19,153 nucleotides of DNA from CAZQSL01 sp964595945 (GTDB taxonomy: Bacteria > UBP15 > UBA6099 > JAJRTR01). How positions within the stretch are numbered: position 1 is the first letter of the stretch; every line of letters starts with the position of its first letter. The position numbers and the translations under genes were made by a program. This document shows, piece after piece, positions 8,101-16,128 of the stretch. The notes under the pieces were generated by a model. That model was not told the DNA's origin. It worked only from the letters and a program-made list of their open reading frames with translations, and searched no databases. The stretch is taken from the NCBI GenBank assembly GCA_964595945.1, contig CAZQSL010000068.1:1-19153 (forward strand), in the 5' to 3' direction.

Positions 8101-8991
8101 TCACCCTTCGGATGACGGCGGCGGGATACGGATGCCGAGTCTGTCGAAGAACCTGAAAAGCTTGACACGCTCGATGACGGTGGTGAGAGAAAATGCTTCG
8201 CAGAAGAGCTGGAAGGCGACAAGTATGGCGAGGCATATCCATTTCGAGACGTTGGAAAGTTCCCAGACAATGAGTAGTCCGAGTATGGCGCCGAGAGCGT
8301 TGGAGCCAGTGTCGCCGAGCATGGCGCTGCAAGTGAAATCCCTGGCCGCGTAAGCGGTAGTCCACAGCGCGAATGGTACGAGAAGGACGAGAGTCTGCGG
8401 CAGGATCGTTGCCGAGCCGAGTGCGACCGTGACGAAAGTGATACCGATGATGAGGATGAAGGAGAGGAGAAATCCCTTCACCGCGCGGCCTGGGCGCACG
8501 TCGAGCATGTTGATGGCATTGGCGGCAAGCGCCACTATGAGTGTGTCGACTATCGCCATTTGCCACCCGGCGCTCTGTTTCCAGTAGATGACGGCAGTGA
8601 GGAAAGCGAGACCTACACCAAAGACCGCCTTGAGTATGGCCGTGGAGACACCGCTTGTGGCAATGCGTCCGAAGTGGCCGCGGAACCCTCCTTTTTCACG
8701 AATGATTACAAGATCGTCAAGGAGTCCCAGAAAGCTGAATCCGAAAGATATGATAACGATCTGCGGGATGTAGGCATCGAGATCGAGACCCGGGATAATG
8801 GCCGCGAGCGCGCCGAACGCGACGGCGAGCAGCGGAAATCCCACACCCATGCTCGTGGGTATCTGGCGGCCCTGGAAATTGGGGCGCGTGTGGCCGGAGT
8901 GGGTAAGTGTCTTCGCGAGCAGCGCGAAGAGCGCCCACCCTGCGGCGAGCGCGACCGGATACCATATCAGCAGATAAAGAGGCTGTTTCAT
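8101..8991 (-). CDS. MraY/WecA-like polyprenyl-phosphate sugar-1-phosphate transferase (glycosyltransferase family 4)
   Basis: This 296-residue, strongly hydrophobic protein belongs to the MraY/WecA superfamily, which joins UDP-linked amino sugars or MurNAc-pentapeptide to undecaprenyl phosphate at the inner face of the membrane. Visible motifs: a GLLDDL pair of aspartates (D92/D93), NAINMLDVRPGRAVKGF (158-174) where the family usually has N-x-x-N-x-x-D followed by GLDGLA, and AMLGDTGSN (223-231). The VRPGRA replacement marks a subfamily whose substrate is not established, so it should not be called mraY itself. The start ATG overlaps the pyrG stop in an ATGA, indicating translational coupling. 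The C-terminus (ERVKLFRFFDRLGI) matches the usual end of this family. Confidence 0.87.
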   Translation of the reverse strand: MKQPLYLLIWYPVALAAGWALFALLAKTLTHSGHTRPNFQGRQIPTSMGVGFPLLAVAFGALAAIIPGLDLDAYIPQIVIISFGFSFLGLLDDLVIIREKGGFRGHFGRIATSGVSTAILKAVFGVGLAFLTAVIYWKQSAGWQMAIVDTLIVALAANAINMLDVRPGRAVKGFLLSFILIIGITFVTVALGSATILPQTLVLLVPFALWTTAYAARDFTCSAMLGDTGSNALGAILGLLIVWELSNVSKWICLAILVAFQLFCEAFSLTTVIERVKLFRFFDRLGIRIPPPSSEG

Positions 8992-10619
8992 TTAGCGGAT
9001 TGCTCCCCGCGGGTTTTCTGGACGTGTTTGAGCCCTGCCTTGACGAATCCCCTGAAGAGCGGATGCGGGCGAAGCGGGCGCGACTTGAATTCCGGATGGA
9101 ACTGGCATGCGATAAAGAACGGGTGATTTTTGTATTCGATGATTTCCACAAGGTTTAGCTCGGGATAGATGCCCGAAAATTCCATGCCGTTTTTCGCGAA
9201 GATGTCGCGGTAGCTGTCGTTGAATTCGTAGCGGTGGCGGTGGCGCTCTTCGATGGCATTTTTGCCGTAGCATTCGTGGGCGAGAGTGCCTTTGACGAGC
9301 TTGCATGGATAGGAGCCGAGACGCATGGTGCCGCCGAGCTGAGTGAGGTTGCGCTGGGATTCGAGGAGGTCGATGATGGGGTGCGGCGTGGCAGGGTCGA
9401 ACTCTGTGCCGTGCGCGCCATCGAGACCGCAGACATTGCGGGCGAATTCGATCGACGCGCAGTGGAGCCCCAGACAGATGCCGAGGAAAGGTATGCCGTT
9501 TTCGCGGGCATATTGCACGGCTGCGATCTTGCCCTCGATGCCGCGGTTGCCAAATCCGCCCGGCACGAGTATCGCGTCGAATTTTTCAAGTATCCGGCGG
9601 CCCTTCGACTTTTCGAGCGAAGAGGCCGAGACGAGTTTGATTTCGACTTCGACATCGTTGGCGATGCCGCCGTGTTTGAGGGCTTCGTGTATGCTGAGGT
9701 ATGAGTCTTTGAGTTCGATATATTTGCCGACGATGGCGATGCGGACTTTGCCATTGGCGGGATTCTTGAGTCTGTCGAGCATGTCGCGCCATTCGCCGAG
9801 AGTATCTTCGTCGGGTATGAGATCGAGTTTTTTGAGAATGATTTCCGTGAGGTTCTGCTCTTCGAAGAGGAGGGGGATTTCATAGATTTCGCTGGTGTCG
9901 AGACCGGTGATGACACATTCGCGGGGGACATCGCAGAAGAGTGAAATTTTCTGTTTCACATCGTCGGTGAGAGCGTATTTCGTGCGGCAGATGATGATGT
10001 CGGGTACGATGCCGATGCCGCGAAGTTCCTTGACGGTGTGCTGTGTGAGCTTTGTCTTGAGTTCGCCCGCCGCGCCGAGGTGGGGGACGAGGGAGAGGTG
10101 GATATTGATGCCGTTGTTGCGTCCGATATCGTTGCGGAACTGGCGGATTGCTTCGTAGAACGGCTGGCCTTCGATATCGCCGACCGTGCCGCCGATCTCC
10201 ACCATCACGACATCCGCGCGCGACTCCTTGCCGACGGCGCGCAGGCGGGCCTTGATCTCGTTGGTGATGTGTGGGATGACCTGGATGGTGCCGCCGAGGT
10301 ATTTGCCCTCGCGCTCGTTCTGGATGACCGTATGATATATCTTGCCGGTCGTGAGATTGGACAGCGCCGTGCAGTCGAAGTCGGCGAAACGCTCGTAGTG
10401 GCCGAGGTCGAGATCGGTTTCGGCGCCGTCGTTGGTGACGTAGACTTCGCCGTGCTGGAAGGGGTTCATGGTGCCGGCGTCGACGTTGAGATAGGGATCG
10501 ATCTTGACCATTGCGACTTTGAGGCCCCTGCTTTTGAGGAGTCTGCCGATGGATGCGGAGGCGATGCCCTTGCCGAGTGAAGATACATTTCCGCCTGTTA
10601 TGAAGATGTAACGGGTCAT
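8988..10619 (-). CDS. pyrG: CTP synthase
   Basis: PyrG converts UTP to CTP using ATP and glutamine. The 543-residue length is standard. The synthase domain starts with FITGGNVSSLGKGIASASIG (6-25), continues with KIDPYLNVDAGTMNPFQHGE (39-58) and contains EIGGTVGDIEG (141-151). The class I glutamine amidotransferase domain (about 290-540) has PGGFGNRGIEGK (353-364), the nucleophile elbow GICLG with C382, and the catalytic H508/E510 in CQFHPEF. ATG at 10619 is preceded by AAGGA with 8-base spacing. The start overlaps the HAD phosphatase stop (ATGA) and the stop overlaps the MraY-like start (ATGA), so three genes are translationally linked. CTP feeds nucleic acids and also CDP-activated lipid and sugar precursors, which fits the neighbouring lipid-linked sugar transferase. 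Confidence 0.99.
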   Translation of the reverse strand: MTRYIFITGGNVSSLGKGIASASIGRLLKSRGLKVAMVKIDPYLNVDAGTMNPFQHGEVYVTNDGAETDLDLGHYERFADFDCTALSNLTTGKIYHTVIQNEREGKYLGGTIQVIPHITNEIKARLRAVGKESRADVVMVEIGGTVGDIEGQPFYEAIRQFRNDIGRNNGINIHLSLVPHLGAAGELKTKLTQHTVKELRGIGIVPDIIICRTKYALTDDVKQKISLFCDVPRECVITGLDTSEIYEIPLLFEEQNLTEIILKKLDLIPDEDTLGEWRDMLDRLKNPANGKVRIAIVGKYIELKDSYLSIHEALKHGGIANDVEVEIKLVSASSLEKSKGRRILEKFDAILVPGGFGNRGIEGKIAAVQYARENGIPFLGICLGLHCASIEFARNVCGLDGAHGTEFDPATPHPIIDLLESQRNLTQLGGTMRLGSYPCKLVKGTLAHECYGKNAIEERHRHRYEFNDSYRDIFAKNGMEFSGIYPELNLVEIIEYKNHPFFIACQFHPEFKSRPLRPHPLFRGFVKAGLKHVQKTRGEQSAK

Positions 10620-11452
10620 GGTTGCGATCCTTTCCTGTTGCCGTTTTGGGAGTGCTCGGAGTCGATTTTTTCGAGTAGTGCCGGAAGTTCGCGAAGAGTG
10701 GAGATGATGTGGTCAGGCCAACATTCCGGAGGGATTGACCGGACGGAGTCGGATGTGGTGATGCCAGTGAGTACGAGACAGGTGCGGACACCGGCGCGTT
10801 TGCCCGTGAGCATGTCGGTTTCCGCGCGGTCGCCGACGAGGATTGTTTCCCGAGAGGTGACGCCGGCGGTATCCATGAGCTGGTGGAGACCATAGGGATT
10901 GGGTTTGCCGCAGACAAAGGGCGAACGTCCCCACATACATTCGAGAGCCGCGACCATCGTGCCGCCGCCGGGCAGAATTTTACCGCCTGGGCCTGGGAAA
11001 GTGGCGTCGCGATTGGTGGCGACGAGTTCGGCGCCTGCGAGCAGTGCGTCGAGCGCGTGGCTCATCTTCTGGTAGGTAAATTCGCGGTCATAGCCGACAA
11101 CGACAAAAGCGGCTTCTCCCGCGCGTTCCGGCGGCATGATGTCAAAACACGCGAGTTCGTCAAACAGGCCGGTCTCGCCGATGACAAATATCTTTGCCCC
11201 TTCAGGCGACTTGGACTGGAGATAAGCACGAGCGATGACGGCGGAAGTCATTATTTCGTCAAGATGCGACTCGATGCCCATGCGGGCGAGTTTCTGTGTG
11301 TAGGCTTCGCGTGTTTTGGTGGAATTATTGGTGAAAAAACGGATGGAGCGGCCGGCATTTCGCAAGTCTTGCAGGGTCTCGACAGCATACGGGAGAATAT
11401 CTTCTTCCGTATAGACAACACCATCGAGATCGAAAGTAACCAGCCTTATCAA
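10616..11452 (-). CDS. HAD-superfamily (IIA, NagD/p-nitrophenylphosphatase-like) phosphatase
   Basis: The 278-residue protein has all HAD motifs: FDLDG with nucleophile and acid D8/D10, FFTNNST (39-45), the GKPNPYG lysine K183, and ILVGDRAETDM with D208/D213. The C2-type cap between motifs II and III and the length match the NagD/Pho13/phosphoglycolate-phosphatase subfamily, which dephosphorylates small metabolites such as nucleoside monophosphates, glycerol phosphate or 2-phosphoglycolate. The exact substrate cannot be read from sequence. The start is TTG at 11452, since no ATG precedes the essential D8xD10 motif; no clear ribosome site is seen. The gene follows the transaldolase homologue by 97 bases and overlaps pyrG by 4 bases, so it is co-translated with CTP synthase. 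A nucleotide or sugar-phosphate clearing role is an inference. Confidence 0.92.
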   Translation of the reverse strand: MIRLVTFDLDGVVYTEEDILPYAVETLQDLRNAGRSIRFFTNNSTKTREAYTQKLARMGIESHLDEIMTSAVIARAYLQSKSPEGAKIFVIGETGLFDELACFDIMPPERAGEAAFVVVGYDREFTYQKMSHALDALLAGAELVATNRDATFPGPGGKILPGGGTMVAALECMWGRSPFVCGKPNPYGLHQLMDTAGVTSRETILVGDRAETDMLTGKRAGVRTCLVLTGITTSDSVRSIPPECWPDHIISTLRELPALLEKIDSEHSQNGNRKGSQP

Positions 11453-11549
11453 AGTGTAATCTGCCGTTCGCCGCAGCTGCCGCAGCAGCCGGGAAGACCG
11501 GGGCGGAGCGCATGGCGTGATGCGGAGTCTGAGCCGCCGTCCGGTATTG

Positions 11550-12191
11550 TTAGTTGTCCCTGTTGCCGGGAGTCTGATCAGGCCCAGGGGTCTTGAGTGA
11601 TTGCAGCAATGTTTCGTAAGTCACAGTGGCCACGTGAGCACCAGACTGAATGGCTTCGACCAGATGCCGCTCGGTGCGTATGCCGTCAGCGATGATCTCC
11701 GCCTCGAAATCGTAGTCGTCGATCATATCGACCGCATCGGAGACGAGATGTGTGCCATCATAGACTATTTCGTCGATGCGACCCACGAACGGGCTGATGT
11801 ACGATGCGCCTGCCCGTGCCGCGATCAGTGCCTGTGTCAGTGTGAAGATGCGGCTCGAATTGACCTTTACGCCCATCGACGTCAACCGCCTCGTCGCTAC
11901 TATCCCGATCGGCGAAATGGGGATGTTCACGACGATGTTGCCGCCCCATGATGCGATTTTCCGCGCTTTTTCGCACAGCATGTCTTCGTCGTATTCAAGA
12001 GCTTTGGAAATCTTCACTATCACTGGCACGTCGAACTCTTTGCATATCTCGCGCACACCCTCGGCGAAGTCAAGATGGTCCTCTTCGATCGTCGTCCTGT
12101 CGACTGCAATCCCGTCGAGAAGACCAAGATCGCGGACATCCGCGATGTCGTCGGGATTGGCCGAGTAGAGGAAAAATTTCAAGGAGTTCAC
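11550..12191 (-). CDS. Transaldolase / fructose-6-phosphate aldolase family protein lacking the Schiff-base lysine
   Basis: The 213-residue protein has the length and the recognisable core of TalC/FSA-type transaldolases: KFFLYSANPDDIADVRDLG (5-23), IFTLTQALIAARAGASYISP (115-134) and FVGRIDEI (135-142). Active enzymes bind the substrate through a lysine in the fourth strand (IVVKIP/VKVP). Here that segment reads IVVNIPIS with N89 (codon AAC). The first-strand aspartate of LDTAN/LDTSD is Y9, and the TTNP signature is AVDR (29-32). A lysine, K60 in VIVKIS, lies on the preceding predicted strand. It is therefore either a pseudo-enzyme, a relocated-lysine aldolase or a different lyase. The start is GTG (12191) with no evident ribosome site, about 60 bases after a near-consensus promoter. 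It heads the leftward operon. Confidence 0.88.
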   Translation of the reverse strand: MNSLKFFLYSANPDDIADVRDLGLLDGIAVDRTTIEEDHLDFAEGVREICKEFDVPVIVKISKALEYDEDMLCEKARKIASWGGNIVVNIPISPIGIVATRRLTSMGVKVNSSRIFTLTQALIAARAGASYISPFVGRIDEIVYDGTHLVSDAVDMIDDYDFEAEIIADGIRTERHLVEAIQSGAHVATVTYETLLQSLKTPGPDQTPGNRDN

Positions 12192-12260
12192 CCAAGAGAG
12201 TTTTTTTGCCGTCAGGTATAGGCAAGTATTGTCATCCCGCCCAATTCTGACGTTTCGCTA

Positions 12261-12288
12261 ATTATACCAGACACACGCCGGGTGTCAA
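12261..12288 (-). promoter_or_regulatory. Near-consensus sigma70 promoter of the transaldolase-HAD-pyrG operon
   Basis: On the minus strand, TTGACA (12288-12283) and TATAAT (12266-12261) are both perfect matches, spaced by 16 bases, and the -10 is preceded by TGG (extended -10). Transcription should start near 12254, leaving a leader of about 60 bases before the GTG start. Confidence 0.8.
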
Positions 12289-12443
12289 ACACTGTTATGT
12301 GCAACCCATTGTCGCGGATTTCCAAAAACGGAATGTGTCCGTTGCGCATTTGGGTAATTGCCAATTCGTGAGCCGCTGTTATGGAAAAAACAAAAAAACG
12401 CCCCGTTATTCAATTCCGAAACCGGAGATGATGTGCAATTGTT

Positions 12444-12471
12444 TTGCCCGGATTGTGGCGGCATTTATAAA
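12444..12471 (+). promoter_or_regulatory. Putative sigma70 promoter of the TMTC-like gene
   Basis: TTGCCC (12444-12449) and TATAAA (12466-12471) are spaced by 16 bases, predicting a start near 12478. This lies downstream of the first ATG of the open frame (12299), so the longest frame cannot be the real protein if this promoter is used. The gap 12192-12544 otherwise holds only this and the divergent promoter. Confidence 0.5.
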
Positions 12472-12544
12472 TAAAACCTCTATTTTTCGGGCGGGGAGGG
12501 TAAAATATGCGATGTTGAAAATATGCGATCGGAGAAAGCCCCCG

Positions 12545-14548
12545 ATGAGCGGTAAAAAAGCATCCAAAACCACTTCCGGCGGAAAACCTGCCGTCAGCAA
12601 GACACCTCAACCCTCGCCACACCGCCGGCTCGTCCGGCACGAGCCGGCATGGGCGCTTGCCGCTGCCGTTTTTGCCATCGCTGTCATTCCATATCTAAAT
12701 ACGCTGAAATTCGGGTTTGTCAACTACGATGACCCCACGTTCATTATAGAAAATGTGATGATACGAGATGGAGGGCTATCTGGTATCAGAGAGCTATTCA
12801 CCGCCTATTTTGTGCAGCGGGCGCCGCTTGCGGCCAGTCCGGTGACAAAAGCGACATGGATGCTCGACTACCGGCTGGGCGGCGGAGGCGCGACATGGTT
12901 TCACCTCGGCAATGTGCTGCTGCATGGCGTGGGCGCGGCGCTGCTGTTCATGTTTTTGTCGAGAGGGCCGTGGAAGGCCTGGACGGCCGCGCTCGTGGCG
13001 GTGCTGTGGGCAGTGCATCCGGTTCATTCGGAATCAGTGGCCTGGGCGATGGGGCGCAAGGATGTGCTGAGTGGAGCGCTGATGTTCGGCGCCATGCTGG
13101 CTTATGGAAAACTGGCGGACAGCGCGGGCAAAAAAGCGGCGATGTGGTACCTGGCGGCATTAGTCCTGTGGATAGCGGCCGTGCTTGCCAAGCCGGTAGC
13201 TGTCGTAATGCCGTTAATGCTCGCCGTATGGGTACTTGCCTTCGAGCAGAAGGCCCTGAGGAAAAAGTTGCTGGCCGGACTGGCCATATACATATTGCCC
13301 GTGGTGTTTTTTGTCGTGTGGCAGTATCTGATAAGTCAAAATGCCGGAGCGACAGGCGTCTGGCCGGGCGGCGGGTTTGCAGCGGCGCAGACTGGCAATG
13401 CCATGACGATAGCCAATTATGCGGTGACGATGCTGGCGCCAGTGCGGCTGAGCGCGCAGTATGACCCGGCGGCGCTCATGGGCATGCTGCATGGCGGCGG
13501 CGCAGTGGCGGCGGGCTGGACATTGACATTGCTGCTCGCCGGCGCGTGCGTGTATGCCATAATCAGAAAAAGAAATCTGGCGGTATGTTTGCTGTTTTCA
13601 GCAATTCCGATTTTACCGGTGCTTAACATCTTTCCGACAGCGATTCCCATTGCCGACAGATATCTCTATATCCCCGCCGTGGGACTGTGCCTCGCGGCTG
13701 GAGTGACAGCGGCACGGCTGATCGAATGCCATAAAAAAGGCGCGCGGATCGCTGGATTTGTCCTCGCAGGAGCACTCATGGCTGCTTTCAGCATCGGTGC
13801 TTATGCCCGGAACGGCGTCTGGCGCGACAGCGAGACTCTGTGGCAGGATGCGTTGCGGAAGTACCCCGGCAGTGTCGTCGCGACCAACAACCTGGCTCAG
13901 CATTACATCGGTACGGGCAGACTCGATGAGGCCGTGGAACTGCTCGAAGGGCTTTCCGAAGCAGGCGGCAAGGGGCAGTACGCGGCGATGATCGATCTCG
14001 CCGTGATCCACACCAGAAGGGGCGAGTATGAAAAAGCCCGCGACTACTACATAACAGCATTCGCCGATCCGGAGACCCGCGGCAATATCAAACTGCAGTC
14101 CGCCTATGGCGCGCTGCTCGTCAATATGGACAGGCTTGCCGAGGCCATCCCCGTGCTCGAAGCCGTGCGTGTTGCCGATGCGGACAATTCCAGCGCGCGC
14201 GGGCTGCTCTGCATCTGCTACGAAAATACATCCCGCAATGCCGAGGCGCTCACCGCCTGCGGTGAATATGTCAGCAGCGGCGGCCGCGACCCCGAAGCGT
14301 TGTGGAGTTATGGCAAAGCGCTGTTCATGGCAAGACAGTACGAACAGGCCGCCAGTGTGTTCAGGACATTTATCGCCGTTTTTCAGGGCAACACGGCGCC
14401 CGCGTGGGTCAATCTCGGAATATGTTACGAAGCGATGGGCCGGCACGACGAAGCCCGCAGCCTGTGGATGAAAGCACTCGAAATCGATCCGGAAAACAAA
14501 CTGGCTGCGAAGTATCTTTCGGACGAGTGGAAAACAAAGGGATTTTAG
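12545..14548 (+). CDS. TMTC-like polytopic glycosyltransferase with C-terminal tetratricopeptide repeats
   Basis: With ATG at 12545 the protein has 667 residues. A basic cytoplasmic tail (1-33) is followed by about 10 hydrophobic helices (roughly 34-420) and then TPR-type helical repeats (about 440-660). Signatures shared with TMTC/GT-C mannosyltransferase relatives are FVNYDDPTFI with two aspartates in the first external loop (58-67), HPVHSESVAWAMGRKDVLSG (158-177), DRYLYIPAVG (371-380) and VWRDSETLWQDALRKYP (425-441). In GT-C enzymes the loop aspartate is catalytic and a polyprenyl-phosphate sugar is the donor, so O-glycosylation of exported proteins is a reasonable inference. ATG 12545 is chosen for its GGAGA site 9-10 bases upstream; ATG 12512 is possible, and the open frame extends to 12299. 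The first half uses G-ending codons and the last third C-ending codons. Confidence 0.85.
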   Translation: MSGKKASKTTSGGKPAVSKTPQPSPHRRLVRHEPAWALAAAVFAIAVIPYLNTLKFGFVNYDDPTFIIENVMIRDGGLSGIRELFTAYFVQRAPLAASPVTKATWMLDYRLGGGGATWFHLGNVLLHGVGAALLFMFLSRGPWKAWTAALVAVLWAVHPVHSESVAWAMGRKDVLSGALMFGAMLAYGKLADSAGKKAAMWYLAALVLWIAAVLAKPVAVVMPLMLAVWVLAFEQKALRKKLLAGLAIYILPVVFFVVWQYLISQNAGATGVWPGGGFAAAQTGNAMTIANYAVTMLAPVRLSAQYDPAALMGMLHGGGAVAAGWTLTLLLAGACVYAIIRKRNLAVCLLFSAIPILPVLNIFPTAIPIADRYLYIPAVGLCLAAGVTAARLIECHKKGARIAGFVLAGALMAAFSIGAYARNGVWRDSETLWQDALRKYPGSVVATNNLAQHYIGTGRLDEAVELLEGLSEAGGKGQYAAMIDLAVIHTRRGEYEKARDYYITAFADPETRGNIKLQSAYGALLVNMDRLAEAIPVLEAVRVADADNSSARGLLCICYENTSRNAEALTACGEYVSSGGRDPEALWSYGKALFMARQYEQAASVFRTFIAVFQGNTAPAWVNLGICYEAMGRHDEARSLWMKALEIDPENKLAAKYLSDEWKTKGF

Positions 14549-15150
14549 CCCGGTGGCCGGACAGGGCGATCTGCCTTTCCCATTTCCGCATCCGGGATCA
14601 TTCGTGTTACTGAATCTTCGATATGCCGCAAGTGATATGCAGACCACATCTTGAAAATAAACGCCGCTCCAGTTGTTGCGGTATTGCATAATCACCGCTC
14701 GTTACAAGCCTGTTATTTAAAAACGAAATCGGTGATTTCGCACAGTTGTGATGGCGGATCCGACTTCTGGACAAAAATACCCGAAAAAACGAAGGATTAT
14801 TTTTCACAAGCGCACAAAGCAGGCAAATGTAGTATATAATGGATTTGAGTTGTTGCGTAGAAGCTACAAAAATGCGACGCGATTGCTTTGTGTGCAACTG
14901 CATAATTTGATAAGATAGACAGACAGCGCCACGTCTCCCGTCCGGTGGACATGACCGGGTGGCCGTCCGGCGTCTCAAGTCCGGAAAAGCGATCGAAAAC
15001 CAGTAGCGCCGCCTGTAAGACATACCCAGAGCCAGCGGCCAGACTGCTATCATGCGTTGCGATTTTTGCAGATATGATGGAAATACGCCAGTAGATGCGG
15101 ACATGGGAGAAACCGAACTTGTCGGTAAATGAAAAAGCGGAGGACGAGGG
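14549..15150. other. ~600-bp intergenic stretch with hairpins and a lone -10 box
   Basis: No convincing gene is seen on either strand. It contains CGAAATC-GGT-GATTTCG (14724-14740), which on the minus strand is followed by TTTTTAAAT and looks like a leftward terminator. A perfect TATAAT (14835-14840) reads rightward without a good -35. Next to it is a fold with arms GTTGC (14852-14856) and GCAAC (14894-14898) that encloses GTAG-aag-CTAC (14857-14867). The segment after the TATAAT shares short ordered blocks with the inverted 3145-3208 repeat. No typical tRNA, SRP RNA or RNase P RNA signature and no DnaA-box cluster was found. No clear terminator follows the TMTC gene. Confidence 0.5.
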
Positions 15151-16128
15151 ATGCCAAGACAGATCAGAATAGAATTTCCGGGCGCACTGTATTATGTCAC
15201 CATTCAGGCATATCCGGGAGGATCGATATTCAGAGACCGGATCGACAAGCAACGCTTCTACCAGATCATCGACTATGCCATCCGGCGATATACACTCAAA
15301 CTCCACGCATTCGCGCTCTTCGAGGACGAGTACCATATCCTGATCGAAACCCCACTGGGCAATCTCACAAAATCAATCCAGTACATCAACAGCCACTTCA
15401 TCGCCTACAGCAACACACGCTGGGGCAACAGCGGCCGAGTCTTCCACGGACGCTACAAAAGCATCGTCATCAAAAAAGATACATACCTTCTCAAAATAGC
15501 CGACTACATCCATGCGCTGCCCGACATCAAGGGCATCTTCCCCGCCGTCGAATTCCAGTGGTCGAGCTACGGCCAATATGCCGCCATCTCGGCGCCACCA
15601 CCGCACGTCACCACCAAAGACCTCCTCTACCACCTCAACACCGTCGCCCCAGGCGCCACCTATGCCAGCCACTTCGCCGCCCTGTCACTCGACTCCCACA
15701 CCCCTGTCGCCGACTCGCTCAAAACACTCACCATCCTCGGCTCCGACGACTACCGCGCTCACATCGACGCCATCGACCAGTGCGTCTCCTGCGACACTCT
15801 CTCACCCACCGAAATCATCGCCGAAGTCGCCGGATGGTTCAACGTCCACGAAGACATGATCATCGACAACCGCATAAAACCAAACAACCCGCGCAACATC
15901 GCCATCTACCTCTGCCGCAACATGACCCCCACCCCTCTCGAAACCCTCGGCGAAATGTTCAACGTAGGCCCGTCATCCATCTGCAACACCACCAAAAGAG
16001 TCGAAGCGAGCCGCAAAATGGAACCACCCCTCGACATGACCATCCAGGATGTCGAAAAAAACATAAGGATAAAAAAAGCACTCGAACATAATCACCTCCC
16101 CCGGGAGCATGAAACAGAAAACAATTGA
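15151..16128 (+). CDS. Y1 (RAYT/IS200-like) transposase with DnaA domain IV-like C-terminal helix-turn-helix
   Basis: The 325-residue protein begins with the Y1 transposase fold of REP-associated tyrosine transposases: MPRQIRIEFPGALYYVTIQA (1-20), a strand ending ALFEDEYHILIETPLG (55-70), SGRVFHGRYKSI (94-105), ADYIHALP with candidate catalytic Y119, and WSSYGQY (137-143). The metal site is normally H-hydrophobic-H (NHFHLL); here it reads E60-Y61-H62. Residues about 217-305 resemble the DNA-binding domain IV of DnaA: RNIAIYLCRNMTPTPLETLG, then a helix-turn-helix with VGPSSI in place of the DnaA GRDHTTV loop. Such proteins process single-stranded hairpins and may shape REP-like repeats. GGAGG 7 bases before the ATG is an excellent ribosome site. 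Codon usage is strongly C-ending like the following operon, which suggests long residence. No flanking terminal repeats or target duplication were found. Confidence 0.9.
   Translation: MPRQIRIEFPGALYYVTIQAYPGGSIFRDRIDKQRFYQIIDYAIRRYTLKLHAFALFEDEYHILIETPLGNLTKSIQYINSHFIAYSNTRWGNSGRVFHGRYKSIVIKKDTYLLKIADYIHALPDIKGIFPAVEFQWSSYGQYAAISAPPPHVTTKDLLYHLNTVAPGATYASHFAALSLDSHTPVADSLKTLTILGSDDYRAHIDAIDQCVSCDTLSPTEIIAEVAGWFNVHEDMIIDNRIKPNNPRNIAIYLCRNMTPTPLETLGEMFNVGPSSICNTTKRVEASRKMEPPLDMTIQDVEKNIRIKKALEHNHLPREHETENN

Noticed and set aside
12192..12253. Seven-codon leader peptide in the transaldolase 5' leader
   Set aside because: An ATG-to-TGA mini-frame exists but has no spaced ribosome site and no regulatory codon run or pairing hairpins.
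12299..12544. 82-residue N-terminal extension of the TMTC-like protein
   Set aside because: A putative promoter lies inside it (12444-12471), its composition is unlike the family, and better-placed starts exist at 12512 and 12545.
13613..14695. 360-residue minus-strand frame opposite the TMTC-like gene
   Set aside because: The + strand frame has clear TMTC and TPR signatures; the minus frame has none and ends without context.
14549..15150. Possible oriC upstream of the rpmH side
   Set aside because: No cluster of TTATCCACA-type boxes is visible (only isolated two-mismatch sequences) and dnaA is not in the window.
14797..15336. 179-residue minus-strand frame upstream of the transposase
   Set aside because: It overlaps the well-supported transposase start and shows no recognisable domain or convincing ribosome site.
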